Shown here: positions 8,900 through 19,300 of the stretch, one piece after another | Numbering within the stretch: position 1 is the first letter of the stretch | Layout of the letters: each line of letters opens with the position of its first letter | Assembly (NCBI RefSeq): GCF_019222765.1 | Contig: NZ_CP078145.1 | Location: 5,828,001 to 5,892,000 of the forward strand | DNA from: Nocardia iowensis | GTDB lineage: Bacteria > Actinomycetota > Actinomycetes > Mycobacteriales > Mycobacteriaceae | Direction of reading: 5' to 3' | Length of the DNA: 64,000 nt | Notes under the pieces: model-generated | The model's input: only the letters and a program-made list of their open reading frames with translations | What the model was told of the DNA's origin: nothing | The model's database searches: none | Translations under genes and position numbers: made by a program

Positions 8900-10212
8900 C
8901 GCCGCCGCCGATCCACCGCGTCGAGGGCGGCGATCGCGTGGTCGGTCGCGTCGTCCAGCCGTTCGGTCGCCCCGTCCCCGATGGTGGTGAGGAAGTCGGT
9001 CAGTATGCGCCACAGCCCATTTCGACCACCGACCGCACCGATTCGATCGGACAGATCGAACGCGCTGTGCTCCCACAGCGTGTCCGCCGACGGTGCGAGC
9101 AGTTCCGAATACCGCGCGTTCGTCCGCAGATTCGGGGCGATGAAGCCGCCGTAGTCTTCGATCCACGGCAGCGGCGCCGCCGGGGTGGCAAGTGCCGCAA
9201 CCAATTCCATGGCGCGATCGGTCGCCGACTCGGTCACCACCATTACGTCACCGCCGACAATGCGCGGCGGAACTTTCTGCTGATCGACTGCCGGGAACCC
9301 GGCGACACCGACGACGTCCTGCGTGCGCCGTCCGGACCGGCGCACGGCGGCGCGCACGATCGGCTCGGCGAAGTCCGGCTCGACGACCATCACCGCCCGC
9401 CGGTGCTCGAATACCTCGCGCACCGCGTCCGGGAACTGGCGGGTCAGCGCGGCGGCGACGCCACCGGGAAACGCGTGCCGACGTCCCCACAGCGCACCGA
9501 GGTGACCGAAGGCGGCCCGCACGGCCGCGTCATCCCAGGCCCGATCGTCGCGTGCGGCCGCCACCTCGCCGTAGAACGGGGGTGACTGGGCGAGCAGCGC
9601 GTTCTCGAACACGTCGGTCAATACCCAGCCGTCCGCCGCGCCCAAGGCGAGCAGCCTGACCGGGGTTTCGGCGAGCACTTCCATGCTTTTCACCCAGTCG
9701 GCGATGGTCCACCGGCCCGGGTCACCGAGGCCGTACCGCTCGACGAGTTGCCGGTCGTACCAGACCAGCGACTTGTCCGCCGCCTTGAACGGCACTCCGT
9801 ACGGTTTTTCGTTGTGCCACAACAATTGCCGCCAGACATCCGGATAGCGCCAGCCGAGCTCGTCTTTCCACAGTGTCTCGGCGACCGGCCGCAGCTTGCG
9901 CTGTTCGGCAAGCTCGCGCACCCGGCCCGCCCGCGGCAGCATCACGATATCGGGTGCCGAACGGCCACCCGCGGTGAACGCGGTCTCGATCTCGTCGCCC
10001 AGCGGAACGACATCCACCCGCCGGTTGTCGTAGCCGAGGCGAGCGAGCACCGCGCGGAACGCCGCCAGTTCGGATCCGCTCCAGGACACGCCGATTCGGA
10101 CCACACCGGGGTTGCCGAGCAGCAGATCCGGGGCACAGGCGGCGGCAAGCGGCCCCACCAGGGCCACTTGCAGCAGTTCCCGCCTGGTTCGCATATCCCC
10201 CCGTGCCGCCAC
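8896..10212 (-). CDS. ABC transporter solute-binding lipoprotein (family 1-like)
   Basis: A 438-residue extracellular solute-binding protein. The N terminus has a twin-arginine-like start (RTRRELLQ), a hydrophobic stretch and a lipobox ending LAAAC, so it is probably exported and lipid-anchored, possibly by Tat. The body resembles sugar-binding SBP_bac_1 proteins: IGVSWSGSELAAFRAVL at the N terminus, APDIVMLPRAG, and LWHNEKPYGVPFKAADKSLVWYD. It leads the coupled operon with the fused permease and TPR protein. The start is a GTG at 10212; an ATG at 10194 is also possible, and both keep the signal peptide. Ligand unknown. Confidence 0.83.
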   Translation of the reverse strand: MAARGDMRTRRELLQVALVGPLAAACAPDLLLGNPGVVRIGVSWSGSELAAFRAVLARLGYDNRRVDVVPLGDEIETAFTAGGRSAPDIVMLPRAGRVRELAEQRKLRPVAETLWKDELGWRYPDVWRQLLWHNEKPYGVPFKAADKSLVWYDRQLVERYGLGDPGRWTIADWVKSMEVLAETPVRLLALGAADGWVLTDVFENALLAQSPPFYGEVAAARDDRAWDDAAVRAAFGHLGALWGRRHAFPGGVAAALTRQFPDAVREVFEHRRAVMVVEPDFAEPIVRAAVRRSGRRTQDVVGVAGFPAVDQQKVPPRIVGGDVMVVTESATDRAMELVAALATPAAPLPWIEDYGGFIAPNLRTNARYSELLAPSADTLWEHSAFDLSDRIGAVGGRNGLWRILTDFLTTIGDGATERLDDATDHAIAALDAVDRRRR

Positions 10213-10231
10213 GCCTACTTCGAGTGACCGC

Positions 10232-11524
10232 TTACTTCGAGAAGTTCTCCGGCGGCTGCCACGGCCGTCCGTGCGGGTCGTCGGGGCGGTAGGGCGGTTG
10301 TTGTTGCTGCGGAGGTTGCTGCTGCTCCGGTGCCTCCTCCTGCGGCGGCGGGAAAGCCTTCTCCTGCGCGGGTAACACCGACTGATGCGGCGACGACTGG
10401 CGTGGCAAGGTGGGCGGTGGGGTCATCAAGCCTTCCACCGGCGTGCGGGCGGTCGCTTCGGCGTCGCGGACCGCACGTTCGATGGCGGGGTCAGGAGCGG
10501 TATCGAACCAGTCCGCCACGTCGGAGTCGTCCTCCACCTTGGCCGGTTCGCTGTCGGCGGCGGGCGGTTCGTAGCGGAAGACACCGTCCTCGCCCTTGCT
10601 GCCGAAGCTGGTGGCGAAGCCCTCCAGGGCCTTACCGAAATCGCTCGGCACCAGCCACACTTTGTTGGCGTCACCGCGGGCGACCATCGGCAACGTCTGC
10701 ATGTATTGGTAGGCAAGCAGTTCCGGCGTCGGCTTGCCGTTCTTGATTGCGGCGAAGACCTTTTCGATGGCCTTGGCCTGGCCCTGCGCCTGCAGATACG
10801 AGGCGGCCCGCTCACCTTGGGCGCGCAGGATACGGCTCTGCCGCTCACCTTCGGCCTCCAAAATCGCCGATTGCTTGGCGCCCTCGGCGGACAGCACCTG
10901 CGCCTGCTTGGCACCTTCGGCCATCTTGATCTGCGATTCGCGAGTGCCCTCCGCGGTGAGGATCATCGCGCGCTTCTCGCGATCGGCCTTCATCTGCTTT
11001 TCCATCGACTCCTGGATCGACGCGGGCGGATCGATGCTCTTCAGCTCGACCCGCGCCACCCGCAGACCCCAGCGGCCGGTCGCCTCGTCCAGCGTGCCGC
11101 GCAGTTGGCTGTTGATCTGGTCACGCGAGGTCAGCGTCTGTTCCAGGGTCATGCCGCCGACCACGTTGCGCAGCGTGGTAACGGTGAGCTGCTCGACCGC
11201 GGCGATGTAGTTGCTGATCTCGTAGACCGCCGCCTGCGGGCTGGTGACCTGGAAATACACCACGGTGTCGATGTTCAGCGTCAGGTTGTCCTCGGTGATC
11301 ACCGGCTGCGGCGGGAAGGACACTACCCGCTCGCGCAGATCCACCTTGGCGCGGATGCGGTCGGCGAACGGGACGAGGAATGTCAGCTGACCGGAGACGG
11401 TGCGCGAATACCGCCCGAGCCGCTCGATCACCGCCGCCTCCGCCTGCGGTACCAGCGCGATCGACTTGAAGACCACCACCACGACCAGCAGCACGAGCAC
11501 AGCGGCAACGATCAGTACAGTCAT
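10232..11524 (-). CDS. SPFH/stomatin-prohibitin family protein (Rv1488 counterpart)
   Basis: A 430-residue membrane scaffold protein. One N-terminal transmembrane helix (residues 1-20) is followed by an SPFH/Band 7 domain (about 22-190), with VPQAEAAVIERLGRYSRTVSG and VDLRERVVSFPPQPV. A long alanine/glutamate-rich coiled coil follows (about 190-260). The C-terminal 100 residues are proline/glutamine-rich and probably disordered. Stomatin-like proteins organise membrane microdomains and work with NfeD partners. The upstream NfeD-like gene overlaps it (TAATG), and the pair matches Rv1487-Rv1488. The ATG at 11524 has GGAAGGGG upstream. Confidence 0.9.
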   Translation of the reverse strand: MTVLIVAAVLVLLVVVVVFKSIALVPQAEAAVIERLGRYSRTVSGQLTFLVPFADRIRAKVDLRERVVSFPPQPVITEDNLTLNIDTVVYFQVTSPQAAVYEISNYIAAVEQLTVTTLRNVVGGMTLEQTLTSRDQINSQLRGTLDEATGRWGLRVARVELKSIDPPASIQESMEKQMKADREKRAMILTAEGTRESQIKMAEGAKQAQVLSAEGAKQSAILEAEGERQSRILRAQGERAASYLQAQGQAKAIEKVFAAIKNGKPTPELLAYQYMQTLPMVARGDANKVWLVPSDFGKALEGFATSFGSKGEDGVFRYEPPAADSEPAKVEDDSDVADWFDTAPDPAIERAVRDAEATARTPVEGLMTPPPTLPRQSSPHQSVLPAQEKAFPPPQEEAPEQQQPPQQQQPPYRPDDPHGRPWQPPENFSK

Positions 11525-11964
11525 TACGGCCCCTTCCAAACGACGGCGGTCGCGCCTTCGATCCTCATCACATACACCTTCGTTCCCGGTTCATACACCT
11601 CGGAGTCGTCCATCGGCCGCGCGGTCCAGACCTCGCCATCCAGCTTCACCTGGCCGGAGTGCTCGGCGACCTGCTCGAGCACCAACGCGGACTTACCCTG
11701 CAAGGCATCCACGTTCGTCGGGATCGGCGGCGGAGTTCCGAAGCGGCGCCGCAGCAGCGGGCGCACACCGAGAAACAACACCAGCGTCAGCACCCCGAAA
11801 ACAATCGCGTCCAGCACGATCGAGGTACCCGCGACGGCACTGATGCCCGCGGTACCGAGCGCGGCGGCACCGAGCATCAGCAGTGTGAGGTCCCCGGTGA
11901 GCATCTCCGCCGCCGCGAGCAAGATGCCCGCGACCAGCCAAACTATTGCGGCCACGCCGACCAC
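11524..11964 (-). CDS. NfeD-like membrane protein (Rv1487 counterpart)
   Basis: A 146-residue protein. About four hydrophobic segments span residues 1-75, followed by a soluble OB-fold-like NfeD domain containing LQGKSALVLEQVAEHSGQVKL and ending WTARPMDDSEVYEPGTKVYV. NfeD short forms partner with stomatin-like proteins and are thought to modulate membrane domains or protease access. Its stop overlaps the SPFH start codon. The start is uncertain: I chose the GTG at 11964, just before the first helix. A GTG three codons later is possible, and no convincing ribosome-binding site precedes either. Confidence 0.8.
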   Translation of the reverse strand: MVGVAAIVWLVAGILLAAAEMLTGDLTLLMLGAAALGTAGISAVAGTSIVLDAIVFGVLTLVLFLGVRPLLRRRFGTPPPIPTNVDALQGKSALVLEQVAEHSGQVKLDGEVWTARPMDDSEVYEPGTKVYVMRIEGATAVVWKGP

Positions 11965-12096
11965 TCTAGTGTGCGGTTCATGATCGCGGGCCGCACTGAC
12001 GCGACTGTAGATCTCGGGTGAATCACGAATCCGCCCGCGGCGACTCGGCCGCGCCGCTGTACCGAAATCGCCAGCGGCGGTGCTAGCTTCAGGCGG

Positions 12097-12924
12097 GTGA
12101 ACGGGCATGACAGCTATGGCGGCGACATCTTCACCGGACACTCCCGGGCGAAAAAGCGGGCGGTACCGCGCGTGACGGCCGAACGCGACCTCGTGGTCGA
12201 GGACGCGGCCAGCGGATTCTGCGGCGCCGTCGTGGGTTTCGATCGCAGTTACGACGGCGAGTTCGTGAAACTGGAGGACGCGCGCGGGGCGGTGCGACTG
12301 TTCGCGCTGCGCGAGGCCGCGTTCCTCATCGACGGCGAACCGGTGACGCTGATCCGGCCGACGGCCGCCACCCCGAAGAAGGAAACTCGTTCCGCGTCCG
12401 GCTCGACCCGGGTCGACGGTCTACGCGCCCGGGTCGCGCGGACCAGCCGGATCTGGGTGGAGGGCGTGCACGATGCCGCACTGGTCGAGCGGGTCTGGGG
12501 GCACGACCTTCGGGTCGAGGGCGTGGTCGTCGAACATCTGGCGGGCTTGGACAATCTGGCCGAGCGGCTCGCCGATTTCGCGCCGGGGCCCGGCCGTCGC
12601 GTCGGCGTGCTGGTCGACCATCTGGTCACCGGATCCAAGGAGACGCAGCTCACCACCGGGCTCGGCCCGAATGTCCTGGTCACCGGTCATCCGTTCATCG
12701 ACGTCTGGCAGGCGGTGCGCCCGGCGGCCGTCGGAATCTCCGCCTGGCCGCAGGTACCGCGCGGCGAGGACTGGAAGACCGGCGTTTGCGACCGGCTGGG
12801 CTGGGGCACCCCGCAGGACGGCTGGCGGCGGGTGTACGGCGCGGTCGAATCCTTCCGCGACTTGGAGGCGCCGCTCATCGGGGCGGTCGAACGCCTCATC
12901 GACTTCGTGACCGAACCGCGATAG
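12097..12924 (+). CDS. DUF3097 family protein
   Basis: A 275-residue actinobacterial protein of the DUF3097 family. The N-terminal 100 residues are a small beta-rich region (LVVEDAASGFCGAVVGF, FVKLEDARGAVRLF). A charged linker follows, then a Toprim-like C-terminal half with RIWVEGVHDAALVERVWG and RVGVLVDHLVTGSKE, in which acidic residues could bind metal. The Toprim resemblance is my reading of the pattern, not a family fact I can confirm. The start is a GTG at 12097. It is divergent from the NfeD gene and lies between the Rv1486c and Rv1487 counterparts. Function unknown. Confidence 0.82.
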   Translation: MNGHDSYGGDIFTGHSRAKKRAVPRVTAERDLVVEDAASGFCGAVVGFDRSYDGEFVKLEDARGAVRLFALREAAFLIDGEPVTLIRPTAATPKKETRSASGSTRVDGLRARVARTSRIWVEGVHDAALVERVWGHDLRVEGVVVEHLAGLDNLAERLADFAPGPGRRVGVLVDHLVTGSKETQLTTGLGPNVLVTGHPFIDVWQAVRPAAVGISAWPQVPRGEDWKTGVCDRLGWGTPQDGWRRVYGAVESFRDLEAPLIGAVERLIDFVTEPR

Positions 12925-13014
12925 CAGGTCCGTGCGCCGGACTCGCGCCGCTGCTCAGCAATGCCGTTCGCGGGAATGCCCGCGAATAACCGTCACCCTT
13001 TATGCTCGATAATT

Positions 13015-13830
13015 ATGTGCTCTCCTAGTGCCACGCTGACGGTGTGGGCCGGCTCATGGCTGGCCGGCTGTAGCGCGCCCGACGACGTATTGGAGGCGCT
13101 GCACGCGTGGGCGCCCACGCACACCATCGCCGCCGGTGATCCGGTGACCGGTGGCCGCACCGACCTGCCGTGGTCGTCCCGCGGCAACCTGCCGGGCACC
13201 GGAATGATGGCGCTGCTCAAGGTGATTCGGGAAACCATGGCGCAGCCCGGCGCGCAGCTGCGGCTGGTGCTTCCGGTGCCGGGCGACGTGCGCGGCCTGC
13301 CCACCGGTACCGCCTTCGCGGCCGACGCGATCGAGGCGGAAGAGGGTCTGCTCATCGGCGTGCCCGGCACGGACGGCACCGGCCTGATTCCGCAGTGGAC
13401 CGACGACGACACGCTCCAGTGGGCCGTGTACAGCACCCCGATTCCCCAGGCGCCGGGCCAGGACATGTCGCTCGGCGAGGCCGAATACGCGATGCGCGAA
13501 GCGGTCCGGGATGCCGCCGACGCGCTGATGCGGCTGCACACGACGTCGGTCGGTTCGGCCGACTCGGACCCGAGGGAACTCATCGAAGCCGAGCTGGCCG
13601 ACTACTCGCGGCACGACTATCCGGACTCGATCCCGTTGCGCGCCAGGCGAATTCTCGATACCGCCGACCATGTCGCCGCCATCCTCACGGTGGCGCAACG
13701 GGAACCGGCTTCCTCCCCCACCTCGGCCAGTGCGATCGGCGCCCAGGAATCGCTGCTGCGTCCGCTCTGGGACGCGATCCGCGCCGCTCGGCTGGTGGCG
13801 ATCCACGCGGCGGCCCGAAGCACTTCCTGA
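13015..13830 (+). CDS. Conserved hypothetical (positional Rv1486c counterpart)
   Basis: A 271-residue soluble protein with no membrane segment. It opens LTVWAGSWLAGCSAPDDVLEALHAWAP, of which the WAGSWLAG piece is distinctive; a low-complexity Ser/Thr/Ala stretch lies near the C terminus. Its position and orientation between ferrochelatase and NfeD/SPFH genes match Rv1486c, a conserved mycobacterial protein of unknown function. A -10-like TATGCT at 13001-13006 sits 8 bases before the ATG, so the transcript may be leaderless. An upstream in-frame ATG at 12961 is possible but would overlap that element. Confidence 0.75.
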   Translation: MCSPSATLTVWAGSWLAGCSAPDDVLEALHAWAPTHTIAAGDPVTGGRTDLPWSSRGNLPGTGMMALLKVIRETMAQPGAQLRLVLPVPGDVRGLPTGTAFAADAIEAEEGLLIGVPGTDGTGLIPQWTDDDTLQWAVYSTPIPQAPGQDMSLGEAEYAMREAVRDAADALMRLHTTSVGSADSDPRELIEAELADYSRHDYPDSIPLRARRILDTADHVAAILTVAQREPASSPTSASAIGAQESLLRPLWDAIRAARLVAIHAAARSTS

Positions 13831-13842
13831 ATACCCCGAGCA

Positions 13843-13894
13843 CCGACCAATTCGACAGCGGCGCTCCACTTCTCGTCGACGTCGAATTGGTCGG
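13843..13894. terminator. Hairpin between convergent genes (first)
   Basis: Perfect 14-base inverted repeat: CCGACCAATTCGAC at 13843-13856 and its complement at 13881-13894, with a 24-base spacer. It lies just past the stop at 13830, so it may terminate the plus-strand transcript. The long loop makes a regulatory palindrome an alternative. Confidence 0.4.
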
Positions 13895-13951
13895 CCGCAC
13901 CTCGTGGGGCAAAGACGCTGCCCGCCCCAACTTTCCGGGTGTTCATACCAA

Positions 13952-13985
13952 GCTGTCCGCCGTCATGTTCTGATCGACGGACAGC
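13952..13985. terminator. Hairpin between convergent genes (second)
   Basis: GCTGTCCG (13952-13959) and CGGACAGC (13978-13985) are perfect inverted 8-mers with an 18-base loop. The element lies next to the 3' end of the minus-strand Q/P/Y-rich gene (stop at 14006) and is a candidate terminator for it. Confidence 0.4.
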
Positions 13986-14005
13986 GGTACGTCAGCCCTC
14001 CGTGT

Positions 14006-14542
14006 TCAGTGCTGCGCAGGCGGCTGGTACTGCTGCTGCGGGTACTGCTGCTGCACCGGATGCGGCTGCTGCGGCGTATATGGCTGCTGGTATTGCTGTT
14101 GCGGCGCATATGACTGCTGCTGGGCGGGATACGCCTGGTGCTGTCCGGGATACGGCTGCTGGCCGGGATAGGACTGCTGCGGCGAATACGGTTGCTGCTG
14201 CGCCGGATACGCCTGTTGCTGTCCCTGGTACGGCTGCTGTCCGGCATAAGGTTGCGGCGGCAGATACGGCTGTTGCCCGTTGTGCTGCTGCGGAAATTGC
14301 GTCTGTCCCTGCGGGTTGGCGTTTCGCTTCTTGCGGGCCGAGGCCCAGATGAGAACCGCGATTCCGACCACGACCAGCCCGATACAGATCAACCCGACTA
14401 TCCACCCGCCGCCTTTTCCCCGCCCCTTGCTACCTCGGCGCCTGGCTTCGTTGGACTCCAGCGCGGCCGTCCAGACCGTATTGTCGGACCAGAGCTGTGG
14501 ATCCAGCAGTCCGGTGGTTGTCAGCATGTCGGTATACGTCAT
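14006..14542 (-). CDS. Single-pass membrane protein with Q/P/Y-rich tail
   Basis: A 178-residue protein I do not recognise by function. Residues 1-45 are soluble and include LLDPQLWSDNTVW; a basic patch RRRGSKGRGKGGG precedes one transmembrane helix at about 46-68. Residues 75-178 are low-complexity, built from repeats such as QQPY, QQAYPAQ and YPGQQ. In Corynebacteriales such tails occur on proteins of the cell envelope and division site. The tail is probably disordered and cytoplasmic, since the positive patch lies N-terminal to the helix and a second basic patch (ARKKRN) lies after it; topology is uncertain. It is minus-strand, downstream of the ferrochelatase gene. Confidence 0.75.
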   Translation of the reverse strand: MTYTDMLTTTGLLDPQLWSDNTVWTAALESNEARRRGSKGRGKGGGWIVGLICIGLVVVGIAVLIWASARKKRNANPQGQTQFPQQHNGQQPYLPPQPYAGQQPYQGQQQAYPAQQQPYSPQQSYPGQQPYPGQHQAYPAQQQSYAPQQQYQQPYTPQQPHPVQQQYPQQQYQPPAQH

Positions 14543-14613
14543 CGAATCTCATCTTTCACCCCGCTTCGGCTTTCTCCGAAGGCGAATGAGATGTTAGCGC
14601 AACCCGATTCACG

Positions 14614-15675
14614 TCACTTTTCGGCGGCGACCCGCCGCGGCGGCGCACAGCAACCGACGGCGCACGGCGTGCCGTTGAGCGTGCAGCCATAGCCCGGGAC
14701 CTCGCCGAGGCGGCGCGGTTCGAGGTCGGCGAGGTGCTCGGTGATGAGTTCGACGACCAACCGGGCGAAGCGAGGATCGGTGCCGGGGGTGGCGGCGCGG
14801 GCGAATGCCATGCCGAGTTCGGCGGCTTTTTCCGTCGCTTCGTTGTCCAGATCCCAGATCACCTCGAGGTGGTCGGAGACGAAGCCGACGGGACAGATGA
14901 CGACGGCCTCGACATTCTTGGCGGCGAGGTCGTCGAGGTGGTCGACGATGTCGGGCTCGAGCCAGGGCACCTGCGGTGGGCCGGAACGAGACTGCCAAAC
15001 GACGTCGTAATCGGTGAAACCGGTTGCCGCGGCGGCCAATCGGGCGGCCTCGGCGACCTGACGGCTGTACAGGTGCCCGCCGTCGGCGGGCGGGCCCGCG
15101 CTGGTGTCGGCGGAGAGCGGGATGGAGTGTGCGGTGAAGACGAGGCGGGCGTCGTCGCGACGGTCGGCCGGAAGTGCTTGCCGGGCGGCCCGAATGGCGT
15201 CGGCGAAGGCCTCGATCAACAGGGGGTGGTCGAAGTACTGGCGCAGCTTCACCAGGTCCGGTGCGCCGTCGCCGAAAGCGGAACGGGCCCTTGCGATGTC
15301 CTCGTGGTACTGCAGGCACCCGGAGTAGCCGCCCCACGCCGAGGTGGGGAACACCAGGGCGGAGTGGACACCGTCGGCGGCCATCCGCGCGACGGTATCC
15401 TCCACCATCGGATCCCAATTCCGGTTACCGAAGTACACCGGCAGATCGATTCCGGCACCGGCCAATTCGGCCTCGACCGCCGCGATGATGTCCCGGTTGA
15501 GCGCGTTGATCGGCGAGACGCCGCCGAAGTGCAGGTAGTGCTCGGCGACCGCCTCGAGGCGTTCGCGCGGCACTCCCCGACCCCGAGTGACGTTCTCCAG
15601 GAATGGCATCACGTCCTCGGGGCGTTCCGGACCGCCGAAGGACAGCAGCAGAAGTGCGTCGGCAGCCCGAACCAC
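14614..15675 (-). CDS. hemH: Ferrochelatase (coproporphyrin III type)
   Basis: A 353-residue ferrochelatase that inserts Fe2+ into the porphyrin near the end of haem synthesis. In actinobacteria this enzyme (also called CpfC) acts on coproporphyrin III. Family motifs are [24 protein letters not shown] (partial: [12 protein letters not shown]), YFGNRNWDP, and FTAHSIP with the active-site histidine. Cys331, Cys338, Cys342 and Cys343 near the C terminus (in [10 protein letters not shown]), with an internal Cys120, fit the [2Fe-2S] cluster found in actinobacterial ferrochelatases. It follows inhA and fabG1 on the same strand, as in M. tuberculosis fabG1-inhA-hemZ. Confidence 0.95.
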   Translation of the reverse strand: MVRAADALLLLSFGGPERPEDVMPFLENVTRGRGVPRERLEAVAEHYLHFGGVSPINALNRDIIAAVEAELAGAGIDLPVYFGNRNWDPMVEDTVARMAADGVHSALVFPTSAWGGYSGCLQYHEDIARARSAFGDGAPDLVKLRQYFDHPLLIEAFADAIRAARQALPADRRDDARLVFTAHSIPLSADTSAGPPADGGHLYSRQVAEAARLAAAATGFTDYDVVWQSRSGPPQVPWLEPDIVDHLDDLAAKNVEAVVICPVGFVSDHLEVIWDLDNEATEKAAELGMAFARAATPGTDPRFARLVVELITEHLADLEPRRLGEVPGYGCTLNGTPCAVGCCAPPRRVAAEK

Positions 15676-15690
15676 AGTGCCCTCCTCGCG

Positions 15691-16527
15691 TCAGTTGATC
15701 GACATGCCCTCGGGGAACCAGGTGTTGTGGCTCGCCCCGCCGTCGACGTAGATGATCGACGCCGTCGTACCGGGCAGCCAATCCGACAGCAGTGCGACGA
15801 TCGACTTGGCGACCACCGTCGGGTCGTCGACATCCCAGCCGATCGGCGACGCGCCGTCCCAGTACTCGTTGAGCTGGTTGAGCTTGGCGGCGTCGTCGGT
15901 CGCGGTGCCCGCGATGGCCTTGGCGGCCAGCGTCTTGATCGGGCCCGCGGCGATCAGGTTCGAGCGAATCTTCTTGGCGGCGCCCACTTCTCGCGCCACG
16001 TATCGGTTGACCGACTCGAGCGCGGCCTTGGCCACACCCATCCAGTTGTAGTACGGCATCGCGGTGCGCGGGTCGAAGTCCATGCCGACGATCGAGCCAC
16101 GCTCGTTCATCACCGGCAGCACGGCGCGGGCCAGCGACGCGTAGCTCCAGGCGGAAATCTCGAACGCCTTGGCCGCGTCGGGGCCGGGACCGTCGAGGAA
16201 CGGACGCGCCTCCGGACCCATCAGCGTGCGCGGCGCGAACGCGATCGAGTGCAGCACGCCGTCGACGCCCTCTGGCGCCAGTTCGCGCACCTTGTCGGCG
16301 AGCTCACCGAGGTTTTCCTCGTTGGTGACGTCGAGCGGGATGGCCGGGGGGACCTCTTGCGGCAGCCGCTTGGCGATCCGGTCGATCAGCCGCAGCCGCT
16401 CCGGAATGCCGGTGATGATCACCTTCGCGCCCTGCTCCTGCGCGACAGCGGCCGCGTGGAACGCGATCGACGAGTCGGTGATGATGCCGGTGACCAGAAT
16501 GGTCTTGCCTTCGAGCAGTCCGCCCAT
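15691..16527 (-). CDS. inhA: NADH-dependent enoyl-ACP reductase
   Basis: A 278-residue FAS-II enoyl-ACP reductase, which reduces trans-2-enoyl chains during meromycolate elongation. The N terminus [16 protein letters not shown] matches mycobacterial InhA, with Ser20 in place. Ser94 (LHSIAF) occupies the position altered in isoniazid-resistant M. tuberculosis. The catalytic Tyr160 and Lys167 ([15 protein letters not shown]) correspond to Tyr158 and Lys165 there. [13 protein letters not shown] and the C-terminal IIYVDGG are also typical. It lies 15 bases upstream of hemH and 44 bases downstream of fabG1, an operon-like arrangement. Its presence supports a mycolic-acid-producing host. Confidence 0.96.
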   Translation of the reverse strand: MGGLLEGKTILVTGIITDSSIAFHAAAVAQEQGAKVIITGIPERLRLIDRIAKRLPQEVPPAIPLDVTNEENLGELADKVRELAPEGVDGVLHSIAFAPRTLMGPEARPFLDGPGPDAAKAFEISAWSYASLARAVLPVMNERGSIVGMDFDPRTAMPYYNWMGVAKAALESVNRYVAREVGAAKKIRSNLIAAGPIKTLAAKAIAGTATDDAAKLNQLNEYWDGASPIGWDVDDPTVVAKSIVALLSDWLPGTTASIIYVDGGASHNTWFPEGMSIN

Positions 16528-16571
16528 AGGTTTTCGGTTCTCCTGAATTCGAGGGTGTCGGAAGGAGGTTA

Positions 16572-18018
<1,447 letters not shown>

Positions 18019-18248
18019 GTGCGCTCCTTCTTCGAGCCGCAGTGCGGAGCGTCGAGCATCAGCGGCCCCGCAGGACCCGCGGACCCGATGTCTCCGTACG
18101 GCGGGACGCATCGTCAGCAGCTAGGACACCACTGTAGGACGGTGGCGGTGCAGCCCAGTGTGGCAACAGATACAGTCGGACAATTCTCACATTTCTCCGC
18201 CGTGCCACACATCGGATCAGCCGACACCGAACCGGCCGGCGCGGCAAC

Positions 18249-18282
18249 CGCCCGCCGTTCGGTCATGCCGAAACGGCGGGCG
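18249..18282 (-). terminator. GC-rich hairpin after the VWA-protein gene
   Basis: CGCCCGCCGTT (18249-18259) pairs perfectly with 18272-18282, with a 12-base loop. It begins 16 bases past the stop of the last gene of the moxR-DUF58-VWA operon. The strong stem without a T tract is typical of high-GC actinobacterial terminators. The rest of 18019-18298 shows no supportable gene. Confidence 0.5.
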
Positions 18283-18298
18283 CGCAACCTCTTTCGGG

Positions 18299-19300
18299 CT
18301 ACGGGATCCGCTGGCGGTAGAGCAGGCCGGTGATGACGCCCGCGGCGGTCAGCAGCAATCCGAGCAGCAACCACGGGCGGCTGGCGTCGCCTCTGGTCAG
18401 CTCATAACCGATCTGCTGCTGCAACGTGTCGTATACCTTCGTCAACTCCTGCAGTGACGAGGCGGTATAGAACTCCCCGCCGGACAGTCGCGCGATTTCC
18501 TGCATCGCTTCGTCGTCGACTTCCACCTTCACCTGATCGCGACCGCCGTCTTCGCGCGGAATCTCGACGACACCCCATTTGGTGCCGAAGGAAATCGTCG
18601 ATATCGGAATGTTCTTGTTCTTGGCGAGTCGAGCGGCGACGTACTCGTGCCGTGGGTTGTCCATGTCGTCGAAGGCCGGGACGGTCTGCTTTCCGTCCGA
18701 CATCAGCACGATTCGGGCGGGCGGCGGGTCTTGGGCGCCGCCGAGTACCGAGGCGAGCGTGTCGATCGCCTGGAGCGCGGTGATGATGCCCTCGCCCGTT
18801 GCGGTGCGCTCGGCGAGCTTCGCGTTGTCGATGGCCGCCTTGACCGATTCATGGTTCGTTGTCGGCGTCACCATCACCGAGGCGGTGCCCGCGAAGGTGA
18901 CGAACCCGATGTTGAGGCCGACCGGAAGACCGTCGACGAACTCCTTACCGGCCTTCTTCGCGACCTCGATCCGACTCGGCGGCACGTCGGTCGCCTCCAT
19001 CGAGAGCGACACGTCCATCACCAACATCACGGTGGCGCGGTTGCGCGGCACCTTCTTGACCGCCGTCGGCCCCGCCGCCGCAACGGTCAGGAACACCAGG
19101 CCGACCAGCATGAGCGCGATGGGCACGTGCCGGAACTGACTCGGCCGCGCCGGAGCGACCTTCTCCAGCAGCTCCATATTGCTGAACCGCAGCATGTGCT
19201 TGTGCCTGCTGCGCTGCACCAGAATGTAGCCGAGCGCGATCAGGGCGATGATGGCAAGAAAGCCGAGCCAGATCTGCGCGGTGAAATGCGAAATACTCAC
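18299..19300 (-). CDS. VWA-domain membrane protein (Rv1481 counterpart)
   Basis: A 333-residue BatA-like protein. A transmembrane helix at about 8-28 and another around 58-75 precede a von Willebrand A domain at about 90-295 carrying the MIDAS motif DVSLSMEATD. A last helix lies near the C terminus (WLLLGLLLTAAGVITGLLY). MoxR-DUF58-VWA systems are thought to act as chaperone-like modules for envelope protein maturation. The GTG start at 19300 overlaps the DUF58 stop (GTGA), so the genes are translationally coupled. It is the last gene of the ripA-side operon. Confidence 0.9.
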   Translation of the reverse strand: MSISHFTAQIWLGFLAIIALIALGYILVQRSRHKHMLRFSNMELLEKVAPARPSQFRHVPIALMLVGLVFLTVAAAGPTAVKKVPRNRATVMLVMDVSLSMEATDVPPSRIEVAKKAGKEFVDGLPVGLNIGFVTFAGTASVMVTPTTNHESVKAAIDNAKLAERTATGEGIITALQAIDTLASVLGGAQDPPPARIVLMSDGKQTVPAFDDMDNPRHEYVAARLAKNKNIPISTISFGTKWGVVEIPREDGGRDQVKVEVDDEAMQEIARLSGGEFYTASSLQELTKVYDTLQQQIGYELTRGDASRPWLLLGLLLTAAGVITGLLYRQRIP

